The notes beneath the pieces are model-generated. The model ran no database searches, was not told where the DNA came from, and worked only from the letters and a program-made list of their open reading frames with translations. From NCBI RefSeq assembly GCF_046546335.1, contig NZ_JBKGYA010000030.1: DNA of 15,497 bases; one strand, 5' to 3'. This document shows, piece after piece, positions 7,419 to 13,781 of the stretch; the stretch's first letter is position 1, and every line of letters starts with the position of its first letter. This DNA comes from Thiohalospira sp046546335. Its GTDB lineage: Bacteria; Pseudomonadota; Gammaproteobacteria; Thiohalospirales; Thiohalospiraceae. The position numbers were made by a program, and so were the translations under genes.

Positions 7419-8660
7419 CTAGCGCAGGCGGCGGAAGACGAGCGTGGCGTTGGTACCACCGAAGCCGAAGGAGTTGGTCAGCGCTACCTCGATGGGCATC
7501 TCCCGGGCGGTGTTCGGGACGTAGTCCAGGTCACAGCCCTCCCCCGGATTCTCCAGGTTGATGGTCGGCGGCGCCACCTGGTCGCGGACCGCGAGGACGG
7601 TGTAGAGCGCCTCGACCCCGCCGGCTGCCCCCAGCAGGTGGCCGGTCATGGACTTGGTGGAACTCATGGGGACCTGATAGGCGCGGTCCCCGAAGGTTCG
7701 CTTGGCCGCCAGGGTCTCCGCCAGGTCGCCGGCATCGGTGGAGGTGCCATGGGCGTTGACGTAGTTCACATCCTCGGCGTTGAGGCTGGCGTTGCGCAGG
7801 GCCGCATTCATGCAGCGGCTGGCGCCCTCGCCGCCTTCGGAGGGCGAGGTCATGTGATGGGCATCGCCACTCATGCCGTACCCGGCCAGCTCCGCCAGGA
7901 TGGGAGCCCCCCGGGCCTTGGCGTGCTCGTACTCCTCCAGGACCATGACGCCGGCGCCGTCACTGAGGACGAAGCCGTCGCGATCCGTGTCCCACGGCCG
8001 ACTGGCCCGCTCGGGCTCGTCATTGCGCGTGGACAGCGCCCGGGCGGCGCAGAAGCCGCCCAGCCCGGTGGGCGTGGTCGCCATCTCGGCACCGCCGGCG
8101 ATCATCACGTCGGCGTCGCCGTATTCGATGATGCGCCCCGCCTCGCCGACACTGTGGGTGCCGGTGGCGCAGGCGGTCACCAGGGAGATGTTCGGCCCCT
8201 TGAGACCGTGCCGGATGGAGATGTGCCCGGCCACCATGTTGATGATGGCCTGCGGGACGAAGAAGGGCGAGATCTTGCGGGGGCCACCCTTGAGGAAGCC
8301 CTCGTAGCCCGTCTCGATGCCACCGATGCCGCCGATGCCGGAGCCCACGGAGACGCCGATGCGCTCGGCGTTGTCCTCGGTGACCTCCAGCCCGGCACTG
8401 GCCAGGGCCTCGTCCGCCGCCGCGATGCCATAGTGGATGAAGACATCCATCTTCTTGGCATCCTTGGCGGAGATGTACCGGGTGACATCGAAGTCTCGGA
8501 CCGGCCCGCCGATGCGGGTCGGAAAGCTGCTCACATCGAAACGCTCGATGGGGCCGATGCCGCTCCGCCCCGCCAGGATATTCTCCCACGAGCTCTTAAC
8601 GTCCAGGCCCACCGGCGAGACGGTACCCAGACCGGTGACCACTACGCGTCGTTTAGTCAA
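7419..8660 (-). CDS. fabF: beta-ketoacyl-ACP synthase II
   Basis: Elongating condensing enzyme of type II fatty-acid synthesis: it joins malonyl-ACP to acyl-ACP with loss of CO2. From the TTG start the protein has 413 residues, exactly the E. coli FabF length, and begins TKRRVVVTGLGTVSPVG. The catalytic Cys-His-His set is Cys164 (TACATG), His304 (NAHGTSTDAGD) and His341 (KSMTGHLLGAAG); FGFGGTNA closes the glycine-rich C-terminus. A GTG at 8705 would add 15 residues without family support. TTG at 8660 is preferred because GGGGGAGA lies five bases upstream. The gene follows acpP after a 75-base gap with a strong hairpin, and pabB follows 17 bases later. Confidence 0.96.
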   Translation of the reverse strand: MTKRRVVVTGLGTVSPVGLDVKSSWENILAGRSGIGPIERFDVSSFPTRIGGPVRDFDVTRYISAKDAKKMDVFIHYGIAAADEALASAGLEVTEDNAERIGVSVGSGIGGIGGIETGYEGFLKGGPRKISPFFVPQAIINMVAGHISIRHGLKGPNISLVTACATGTHSVGEAGRIIEYGDADVMIAGGAEMATTPTGLGGFCAARALSTRNDEPERASRPWDTDRDGFVLSDGAGVMVLEEYEHAKARGAPILAELAGYGMSGDAHHMTSPSEGGEGASRCMNAALRNASLNAEDVNYVNAHGTSTDAGDLAETLAAKRTFGDRAYQVPMSSTKSMTGHLLGAAGGVEALYTVLAVRDQVAPPTINLENPGEGCDLDYVPNTAREMPIEVALTNSFGFGGTNATLVFRRLR

Positions 8661-8665
8661 CGCCG

Positions 8666-8673
8666 TCTCCCCC
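8666..8673 (-). promoter_or_regulatory. ribosome binding site that fixes the TTG start of fabF
   Basis: On the minus strand GGGGGAGA ends five bases before TTG at 8660. It is the best Shine-Dalgarno sequence in the acpP-fabF gap, and no ATG or GTG lies at a suitable distance. The resulting N-terminus matches the FabF family, so the rare start codon is well supported. Confidence 0.75.
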
Positions 8674-8692
8674 AGGCTGTCAGGTTCGGGCG

Positions 8693-8716
8693 GGCCCGGC
8701 AGCACGATCCCGGGCC
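8693..8716 (-). terminator. strong hairpin in the acpP-fabF gap
   Basis: On the minus strand GGCCCGG and CCGGGCC form a perfect 7-bp all-GC stem with a 10-base loop, extendable by two pairs with a one-base bulge. It starts about 20 bases after the acpP stop. There is no U-tract, so it is more likely a partial terminator or a 3'-stabilising structure that keeps acpP mRNA more abundant than fabF mRNA than a full stop. Confidence 0.4.
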
Positions 8717-8735
8717 GCTGTGCGGAAGAACGGGG

Positions 8736-8972
8736 CTATTCCTTGTGCTGATTGATGTAGTCGACGGCCTGCTGGACCGTGGTGATCTTCTCGGCATCCT
8801 CATCCGGGATCTCGGTCTCGAACTCCTCCTCGAGGGCCATGACCAGCTCCACGGTGTCCAGGGAGTCGGCGCCGAGGTCATCAACGAAGGAGGCGGAGGT
8901 GGTGACCTCGTCCTCCTTCACGCCCAGCTGCTCGACCACAATCTTCTTGACTCGTTCTTCCACAGTGCTCAT
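8736..8972 (-). CDS. acpP: acyl carrier protein
   Basis: Small acidic four-helix carrier that holds growing acyl chains on a 4'-phosphopantetheine arm. It has 78 residues, the standard size. The attachment serine is Ser37 in the invariant DSL motif (GADSLDTVELV), and the rest (STVEERVKKIVVEQLG, PDEDAEKITTVQQAVDYI) is typical of ACP. The frame is open 12 codons further upstream, but ATG at 8972 gives the family N-terminus and has GGAGG ten bases before it. It lies between fabG and fabF as in E. coli. The 158 bases upstream contain a promoter and a weak terminator-like stem, which fits the usual much higher expression of acpP than of its neighbours. Confidence 0.97.
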   Translation of the reverse strand: MSTVEERVKKIVVEQLGVKEDEVTTSASFVDDLGADSLDTVELVMALEEEFETEIPDEDAEKITTVQQAVDYINQHKE

Positions 8973-9019
8973 GTCCGTTCTGCCTCCGGATTTGGATCTG
9001 GGCGGCACCGCCAGGCGCC

Positions 9020-9056
9020 GCGGCGTATTGTAGGGGATTGCCAGGGGTTATGCCAG
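9020..9056 (-). promoter_or_regulatory. promoter for acpP
   Basis: On the minus strand CTGGCA (9051-9056, four of six matches to TTGACA) is followed after 18 bases by TACAAT (9027-9032, five of six matches to TATAAT). The expected start point is near 9020, giving a leader of about 48 bases before the acpP ATG. E. coli acpP is known to have its own promoters, so this position makes sense. Confidence 0.5.
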
Positions 9057-9064
9057 AGCAACCG

Positions 9065-9085
9065 AAAACCTGGAATCCATCCAAG
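9065..9085 (-). terminator. weak intrinsic-terminator-like stem after fabG
   Basis: On the minus strand CTTGGA and TCCAGG can pair (6 bp, one G-U) around a 5-base loop and are followed at once by TTTT. It lies about 45 bases after the fabG stop and just before the acpP promoter. The stem is short, so only partial termination is expected. Confidence 0.35.
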
Positions 9086-9130
9086 AATTCGACTGTAACT
9101 TGCTGACCCTGAAGTACTTTTGCGTGCGCC

Positions 9131-9874
9131 TCAGGCCATGTACATGCCGCCGTTGACGTGGATGGTCTCGCCGGTAATGTAGCTGGAACCCGGCGAGGCC
9201 AGGAAGGCCACCGCCTCGGCGATCTCGGCCGGGTCGCCCAGCCGGCCCGCCGGGATCTGCTCCAGCAGCGACTGGCGCTGCTGCTCTTCCAGGGCGCGGG
9301 TCATGTCGGTATCGATGAAGCCCGGGGCCACGGCGTTGACCGTGATCCCGCGCGGCCCCGCCTCCCGGGCCAGGGACTTGGTGAAGCCGACCACGCCGGC
9401 CTTGGCGGCGGCGTAGTTGGCCTGGCCCGCGTTGCCGACCGCACCGACCACCGAGCTGATGGAGATGATGCGCCCGTGGCGGGCCTTCATCATGGCGCGC
9501 AGGCAGGCCCGGGACATGCGGAAGACCGAGTCGAGGTTGGTCCGCATGATCTCGTCCCACTCCTCGTCCTTCATCCGCATGAGGAGGTTGTCCCGGGTGA
9601 TGCCGGCGTTGTTCACCAGGATGGTGGGCGCGCCGAAGGCCTCGGTGACCTGCTTGAGAACGGTATCAATGGAGCTCGGGTCGGTCACGTCCAGGGCGTA
9701 ACCGCCACCCGTGATCCCGGCCTCCTCGAGGTAGTCGCCGATGGCGGTGGCGCCCTTCTCCGAGGTCGCGGTGCCGACCACCGTCGCCCCGGCAGCCCCC
9801 AGCCGCTCCGCGATGGCGCGGCCGATGCCGCGGCTGGCCCCGGTGACCAGGGCGATCTCGTTGTCCAGGTTCAT
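9131..9874 (-). CDS. fabG: 3-oxoacyl-ACP reductase
   Basis: NADPH-dependent ketoreductase of the short-chain dehydrogenase family, first reduction step of each fatty-acid cycle. It has 247 residues (E. coli 244). Motifs: TGASRGIG at 11-18 for cofactor, NNAG at 88-91, and the catalytic set Asn113, Ser141 (SISSVVG), Tyr154 and Lys158 (QANYAAAKAG). The C-terminal SYITGETIHVNGGMYM is typical of FabG. The frame continues far upstream, but that part only shadows fabD and fabH in another frame. ATG at 9874 overlaps the fabD stop by four bases (ATGA) and has GAGGAGGA six bases before it. The next gene, acpP, is 158 bases away. Confidence 0.96.
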   Translation of the reverse strand: MNLDNEIALVTGASRGIGRAIAERLGAAGATVVGTATSEKGATAIGDYLEEAGITGGGYALDVTDPSSIDTVLKQVTEAFGAPTILVNNAGITRDNLLMRMKDEEWDEIMRTNLDSVFRMSRACLRAMMKARHGRIISISSVVGAVGNAGQANYAAAKAGVVGFTKSLAREAGPRGITVNAVAPGFIDTDMTRALEEQQRQSLLEQIPAGRLGDPAEIAEAVAFLASPGSSYITGETIHVNGGMYMA

Positions 9875-10812
9875 GCGTTGTCCTCCTCTGCCTGCAGTGC
9901 TGCCTCCAGGCCGGCGGCATCGGCCACCGCCCAGGGGCACACGTTGCGGTCGATACGCTTGATGAGGCCGGCGAGGACCTTGCCCGGCCCGGCCTCGATG
10001 AAGTCGGTGGCGCCGTCGGCGGCCATGCGCTGGACACTGGCGACCCAGCGGACCGGGTTCTCGACCTGCCGGACCAGCGCCTCGCGGATGGCCGCCGGGT
10101 CGTTCGCCGGCGCGGCATCCACGTTGTGGATGACCGGGACATCCGGGGCCTCCAGGGCGACCCCCTCGAGCCGCTGGGCGAGGCGCTCGGCGGCCGGGTG
10201 CATGCGGCTGCAGTGGGAGGGCACGGAGACCGGCAGGGTCACGGCCCGCTTGGCCCCGGCCTCCTTCGCCGCCGCCACTGCCCGCTCCACGGCGGCGGTA
10301 TCGCCGGCGATGACCACCTGGCCCGGGGCGTTGAAGTTCACCGCCTGGACCACATTGCCCTGGGCGGCCTGTTCGCACAGGTCCATGACGGTCTCGTCGT
10401 CCAGCCCCAGGATGGCGGCCATGGCCCCCTCGCCGGCGGGGACCGCCTCCTGCATGAAGCGGCCGCGGTCGGCGACCAGGCGCACCGCCTCGTCGAAGGC
10501 GAGGCTGCCGGCGCAGACCAGGGCGGTGTACTCGCCCAGGCTGTGGCCGGCCATGGCCACGGGGCGCCCGCCGCCGCGCGCCTGCCAGGCGCGCCAGACG
10601 GCGACGCCGGCGGCCAGCATGGCGGGCTGGGTGCGATCGGTGCGATTCAGAGTCTCTTCCGGCCCCTCCTGGACGAGCTGCCAGAGGTCCTCGCCCAGGG
10701 CGGTGGAGGCCTCGTCGAAGGTCGCCCGGACCTCGGGGGCCGACTCGGCCAGGTCGGCGAGCATGCCCACCGATTGCGAGCCCTGGCCGGGGAAGACGAA
10801 TGCGATTGCCAT
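9871..10812 (-). CDS. fabD: malonyl-CoA:ACP transacylase
   Basis: Transfers malonyl from CoA to ACP, supplying the extender unit for FabH and FabF. It has 313 residues, normal length. The oxyanion-hole motif GQGSQ is at 9-13, the nucleophile Ser91 lies in GHSLGEY, Arg116 (DRGRFMQEAV) is the malonyl-carboxylate-binding arginine and His200 (SVPSHC) is the catalytic histidine. ATG at 10812 has AAGGAA six bases upstream. It starts 30 bases after the fabH stop and overlaps fabG by four bases. Confidence 0.96.
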   Translation of the reverse strand: MAIAFVFPGQGSQSVGMLADLAESAPEVRATFDEASTALGEDLWQLVQEGPEETLNRTDRTQPAMLAAGVAVWRAWQARGGGRPVAMAGHSLGEYTALVCAGSLAFDEAVRLVADRGRFMQEAVPAGEGAMAAILGLDDETVMDLCEQAAQGNVVQAVNFNAPGQVVIAGDTAAVERAVAAAKEAGAKRAVTLPVSVPSHCSRMHPAAERLAQRLEGVALEAPDVPVIHNVDAAPANDPAAIREALVRQVENPVRWVASVQRMAADGATDFIEAGPGKVLAGLIKRIDRNVCPWAVADAAGLEAALQAEEDNA

Positions 10813-10842
10813 CGGGAGTTCCTTGCGCCTTGGTGAACCGGG

Positions 10843-11811
10843 TCAGTACTCGATGAGGGCCGCGCCCCAGGTGAAGCCGCCGCCGAAGGCCTCCAGCAGC
10901 AGTCGCTCCCCGCGCTGGATACGCCCGTCGCGGACCGCCTCGTCCAGCGCCAGCGGGATGGAGGCGGCGGAGGTGTTGCCGTGGCGATCCACGGTGACCA
11001 CCACCCGCTCCATGCCCAGCCGCAGCTTGCGGGCCGTCGCCTGGATGATGCGGATATTGGCCTGATGGGGGATGAGCCAGTCGACATCGGACTTGGCCAG
11101 CCCGTTGTGCGCCAGGGTCTCGTCCACCATGGAGCCGAGGGTGTTCACGGCGACCTTGAAGACCTCGTTGCCCTTCATGTGCATGTAGGCCTCGCCGGCC
11201 TGGACCTGGTCGTAGCCGCTGGAGATCCCGGCCGGGACGGTGAGCAGGTCCTTGAAGGCGCCGTCGGCGTGGAGATGGGTGGAGAGGATCCCCCCCTCCT
11301 CCGCCGCCGAGAGCACCACCGCGCCGGCGCCATCGGCAAAGAGGACGCAGGTGGAGCGGTCGGTCCAGTCGGTGATCCGGGAGAGCGTCTCGGCGCCGAC
11401 CACCAGCGCATTGCGCACGCCGCCGGCCCGGATGAACTTGTCGGCCACATCCAGGGCGTAGACGAAGCCGGTGCAGACCGCCTGGATGTCGAAGGCGGGG
11501 CTGCCGTGGACCCCCAGGCGCTCCTGGAGCAGGCAGGCGGTACTCGGGAAGACCCGATCCGGCGTGGTGGTGGCGAAGATGATGAGGTCGATCTCGTCGG
11601 CGACCACACCGGCCGCCTCCATCGCCCGGCGCGCTGCGGCCTCCCCGAGATCGCAGGTCGTCTCCCCCTCGGCGGCGATGCGCCGCTCCCGGATCCCGGT
11701 GCGCTCGGTGATCCACTCGTCGGAGGTCTCCACCATGCGCTCGAGCTCCGCATTGGTGAGGACCCGTTCGGGGAGGTAGCTCCCGGTGCCGGTGATGCGC
11801 GCGCTGGTCAA
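10843..11811 (-). CDS. fabH: beta-ketoacyl-ACP synthase III
   Basis: Initiating condensing enzyme: joins acetyl-CoA (or another short acyl-CoA) to malonyl-ACP. It has 322 residues, close to E. coli FabH (317). The catalytic triad is Cys113 (QAVCTGF), His249 (IPHQANIRI) and Asn279 (HGNTSAAS). The N-terminus reads TSARITGTGSYLPERVLTNAEL, matching the family from its start. The start codon is TTG at 11811, overlapping the plsX stop as TTGA. No ATG or GTG upstream fits, and GGAAGGAAG lies six bases before the TTG, so the rare start is likely real. fabD follows after 30 bases. Confidence 0.95.
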   Translation of the reverse strand: MTSARITGTGSYLPERVLTNAELERMVETSDEWITERTGIRERRIAAEGETTCDLGEAAARRAMEAAGVVADEIDLIIFATTTPDRVFPSTACLLQERLGVHGSPAFDIQAVCTGFVYALDVADKFIRAGGVRNALVVGAETLSRITDWTDRSTCVLFADGAGAVVLSAAEEGGILSTHLHADGAFKDLLTVPAGISSGYDQVQAGEAYMHMKGNEVFKVAVNTLGSMVDETLAHNGLAKSDVDWLIPHQANIRIIQATARKLRLGMERVVVTVDRHGNTSAASIPLALDEAVRDGRIQRGERLLLEAFGGGFTWGAALIEY

Positions 11812-12836
11812 ACCGTTCTTCCTTCCACCAGGACCCGCTCGAGCTCCTGCCCGATGCGGTCCGGCACCGCCTTGTCCACCTCCAGGATCGCCTCGTGGAG
11901 CGCCTGCCCGAAGGCGTAGGTATCGGCGTTGCCGTGGCTCTTGATGACGATGCCCTGCAGCCCCACGAGGCTGGCGCCGTTGAAGCGCCGCGGGTCGATG
12001 CGGCTGCGGAAGCGGTTGAGGACCGGCCTGGCCATGAGTCCCACCAGCTTGGTCAGGGGATTGCGGCGGAATTCGGCGCGCAGGTTGGTGGCGATGAGCC
12101 GCGCAACCCCCTCGGTGGACTTGAGCATGACGTTGCCGACAAAGCCGTCGCAGACCACCACGTCGGTAGTCCCCTGAAAGATGTCGTCGCCCTCGACGAA
12201 GCCGTGGTAGGCCAGATCGCTCTCCCCCAGCAGCCGCGCCGCCTCCTTGACCACCTCGTTGCCCTTCATGTCCTCCTCGCCGATGTTGAGGAGGCCGACA
12301 CTGGGCTGTTCCCGGCCGTCCACGGCGCCGGCGAGGACCGACCCCATGACGGCGAACTCGAAGAGGTTGGTACTGCGGCTGTCCACGTTGGCCCCCAGGT
12401 CCAGGACGTGGACGTGGCCCTCGATGGTGGGGAGCGTGGTGCAGATGGCGGGGCGATCCACCCCCGGGAGGGTCTTGAGGACGAAGCGCGCCGTGGCCAT
12501 CAGCGCGCCGGTGTTGCCGGCACTGACACAGGCCTGCGCCCGGCCCTCCTTGACCAGGTCGATGGCCACGCGCATGGACGAGTCCTTCTTGTTGCGCATG
12601 GCCAGCGACGCCCCTTCATCCATGGCCACCACCTGGGAGGCGTGGCGATAGCTCAGGCGCCCCTGCCGGTCGCCGCCCTGCTGCTCGACGGCGACCCGGA
12701 GGCGTTCCTCGTCCCCCACCAGGATGACCTCGGCCCGGGGATGGGCATCGAGCAGCCCCAGCGAGGCGGGAACGGTTACGTCCGGCCCCTCGTCGCCGCC
12801 CATGGCGTCGACGGCAATGGTGCACTGATCCGCCAT
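11808..12836 (-). CDS. plsX: phosphate acyltransferase PlsX
   Basis: Converts acyl-ACP and phosphate to acyl-phosphate, the donor used by PlsY in phospholipid synthesis; a peripheral membrane protein in known cases. It has 342 residues, normal length. Family segments are clear: the N-terminal AVDAMGGDEGP (8-18), CVSAGNTGALMA and TLPTIEGHVHVLDLGANVD in the middle, and VVCDGFVGNVMLKSTEG and GIVIKSHGNADTYAFGQAL in the C-terminal half. ATG at 12836 has no clear Shine-Dalgarno sequence. It lies 34 bases after rpmF, so translation may rely on ribosomes from rpmF. It overlaps fabH by four bases. Confidence 0.95.
   Translation of the reverse strand: MADQCTIAVDAMGGDEGPDVTVPASLGLLDAHPRAEVILVGDEERLRVAVEQQGGDRQGRLSYRHASQVVAMDEGASLAMRNKKDSSMRVAIDLVKEGRAQACVSAGNTGALMATARFVLKTLPGVDRPAICTTLPTIEGHVHVLDLGANVDSRSTNLFEFAVMGSVLAGAVDGREQPSVGLLNIGEEDMKGNEVVKEAARLLGESDLAYHGFVEGDDIFQGTTDVVVCDGFVGNVMLKSTEGVARLIATNLRAEFRRNPLTKLVGLMARPVLNRFRSRIDPRRFNGASLVGLQGIVIKSHGNADTYAFGQALHEAILEVDKAVPDRIGQELERVLVEGRTV
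11818..11826 (-). promoter_or_regulatory. ribosome binding site supporting the TTG start of fabH
   Basis: On the minus strand GGAAGGAAG ends six bases before TTG at 11811, inside the end of plsX. Together with the stop/start overlap TTGA and the family-like N-terminus, it supports TTG as the initiation codon. Confidence 0.6.
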
Positions 12837-12870
12837 GTGTTCGCGCGGTCGTCGAGGCAGTTTGCGGGCG

Positions 12871-13050
12871 CTATTCGTCGTCGGTCTCCACGACCTTGCG
12901 GCCGCGGTAGAAGCCCTGCGGGGAGACGTGGTGGCGGCGATGGGTCTCGCCGGTGGTGCTGTCGACGCTGAGCGCCTCCTTGCGCAGCCCGTCGTGGGAA
13001 CGGCGGCTGCCGCGCTTGGCGGGGCTCTTCTTGTTCTGCTGAACGGCCAT
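12871..13050 (-). CDS. rpmF: 50S ribosomal protein L32
   Basis: A 59-residue basic ribosomal protein, near the usual 57 for gammaproteobacteria. The sequence begins MAVQQNKKSPAKRGSRRSHD, the hallmark L32 start, and contains the HHVSP(Q)GFYRGRKV segment. There are no cysteines, so this is the zinc-free (C-minus) form usual in this class. The start ATG at 13050 has AGGAG seven bases upstream. Open frame before this ATG overlaps yceD and is not L32-like. The yceD-rpmF-plsX order is standard. Confidence 0.97.
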   Translation of the reverse strand: MAVQQNKKSPAKRGSRRSHDGLRKEALSVDSTTGETHRRHHVSPQGFYRGRKVVETDDE

Positions 13051-13084
13051 GATGGAACTCCTGAATGGGTCGTCGTAATGAAAG

Positions 13085-13606
13085 CTAGTGTTCGCCGTCC
13101 TGCCCGCTACGCAGGCCGGCCAGGACGGCGAAGGGATTCTCCTGCTCCTCCGCCGGGGAGAGCTCCACCGGATCCTCCCACGGCGGACAGGTCCGGGTAT
13201 CGTGGGCCGGGAAGAGCGGCAGGGCCAGCAGCACCTCATCCTCGATGAGGTCGCCGGGCCGGATGTTCTCGCCCTCTTCCAGGACCACGCCCTCGAGTCC
13301 CTCCGGGAGCTTCGCCTCCTCCGCCTCGGAGTCGACGAAGCCCAGCTGCGGCTCGGCCTCCACCCGGACCTTCAGCGGCCCGAGGCAGCGCTGACAGGTC
13401 ACGGTCACCTCCGCCGCTATCCGGCCCCGGAGGGTCGGCACGCCCTCTTCCTCGCCGAATCGCAGCTCGTAGGCCACTTCCCCGCTCGGCTCGCGGACGC
13501 TCTCCGCAAGCCGGCTCAGCTCCGCCACCCGCAGGGTGCCGGAGAGGGCCTGACCACTCCGGGCCAGATGGACGGGGTCCGTAGGCCCCGGGAGCTTCGC
13601 CGACAT
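13085..13606 (-). CDS. yceD: YceD family (DUF177) 23S rRNA accumulation protein
   Basis: A 173-residue acidic protein, the same length as E. coli YceD, which is reported to affect 23S rRNA accumulation; the mechanism is not settled. Landmarks are DPVHLA near the N-terminus (10-15), the CQRC pair (Cys71, Cys74), IEDEVLLALPLFPAHD (121-136), and the C-terminal NPFAVLAGL (157-165). The ATG at 13606 fits the family N-terminus. It is first in the minus-strand run. The only Shine-Dalgarno-like GGAG ends just two bases before the ATG, and the promoter predicted upstream would start the RNA about there, so the mRNA may be nearly leaderless. Confidence 0.93.
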   Translation of the reverse strand: MSAKLPGPTDPVHLARSGQALSGTLRVAELSRLAESVREPSGEVAYELRFGEEEGVPTLRGRIAAEVTVTCQRCLGPLKVRVEAEPQLGFVDSEAEEAKLPEGLEGVVLEEGENIRPGDLIEDEVLLALPLFPAHDTRTCPPWEDPVELSPAEEQENPFAVLAGLRSGQDGEH

Positions 13607-13608
13607 AA

Positions 13609-13644
13609 CTCCGCGATCTTAAGGCGCCAGCGCATGACTGTAAA
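13609..13644 (-). promoter_or_regulatory. sigma-70-type promoter of the yceD-rpmF-plsX-fab run
   Basis: On the minus strand TTTACA (13639-13644, five of six matches to TTGACA) and TAAGAT (13616-13621, four of six to TATAAT, keeping the first two and last two bases) are exactly 17 bases apart. It is the best promoter in the 175-base divergent region. The expected transcription start, near 13609, is only about three bases before the yceD ATG at 13606. Confidence 0.6.
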
Positions 13645-13713
13645 GCAACAACGCGGCCTGACGCAGCCGGAATCACCAGGCCGAGAAGGGGGTCACATCC
13701 CATTGCGCATGGA

Positions 13714-13744
13714 TTGGCCGAGGCCACACCGAGAGTGCTATTTT
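13714..13744 (+). promoter_or_regulatory. putative promoter of the PAS-GAF-PAS-GGDEF gene
   Basis: TTGGCC (13714-13719) and TATTTT (13739-13744) are 19 bases apart, a little long, but TG at 13736-13737 makes an extended -10 (TGCTATTTT). The expected start is near 13751, giving a leader of about 30 bases. Two dyads overlap it: TGGCC-GA-GGCCA at 13715-13726 on the -35 region and ATGGGTACCCAT at 13747-13758 at the start point. Confidence 0.4.
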
Positions 13745-13746
13745 TG

Positions 13747-13758
13747 ATGGGTACCCAT
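13747..13758. repeat. 12-bp perfect palindrome at the start point of the GGDEF gene
   Basis: ATGGGTACCCAT is a perfect palindrome lying at the predicted transcription start of the plus-strand signalling gene. Its position, just downstream of the -10 element, is that of an operator. I do not recognise it as a known regulator's site. Confidence 0.45.
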
Positions 13759-13781
13759 GCCAGGGATCGGGGAATGATGCC

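Noticed and set aside
7638..9098. Long plus-strand open frame (486 codons) opposite fabF and acpP
   Set aside because: It runs antisense across two certain genes and their gap, has a low-complexity Gly/Ala/Asp/Val-rich translation and no recognisable domain.
9158..11065. Long plus-strand open frame (635 codons) opposite fabG, fabD and fabH
   Set aside because: It is a shadow of GC-rich coding sequence on the minus strand, its translation resembles no protein family, and the three genes beneath it have complete catalytic motifs.
9875..11716. Upstream extension of the fabG frame through fabD and fabH
   Set aside because: The extension is a low-complexity shadow; fabG has a strong ribosome site and a family-correct ATG at 9874.
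13654..13683. Inverted repeat CGGCCTG/CAGGCCG with a 16-base gap in the divergent region
   Set aside because: Seven-base GC arms this far apart are common by chance at this GC content, and it does not line up with either promoter in an operator-like way.
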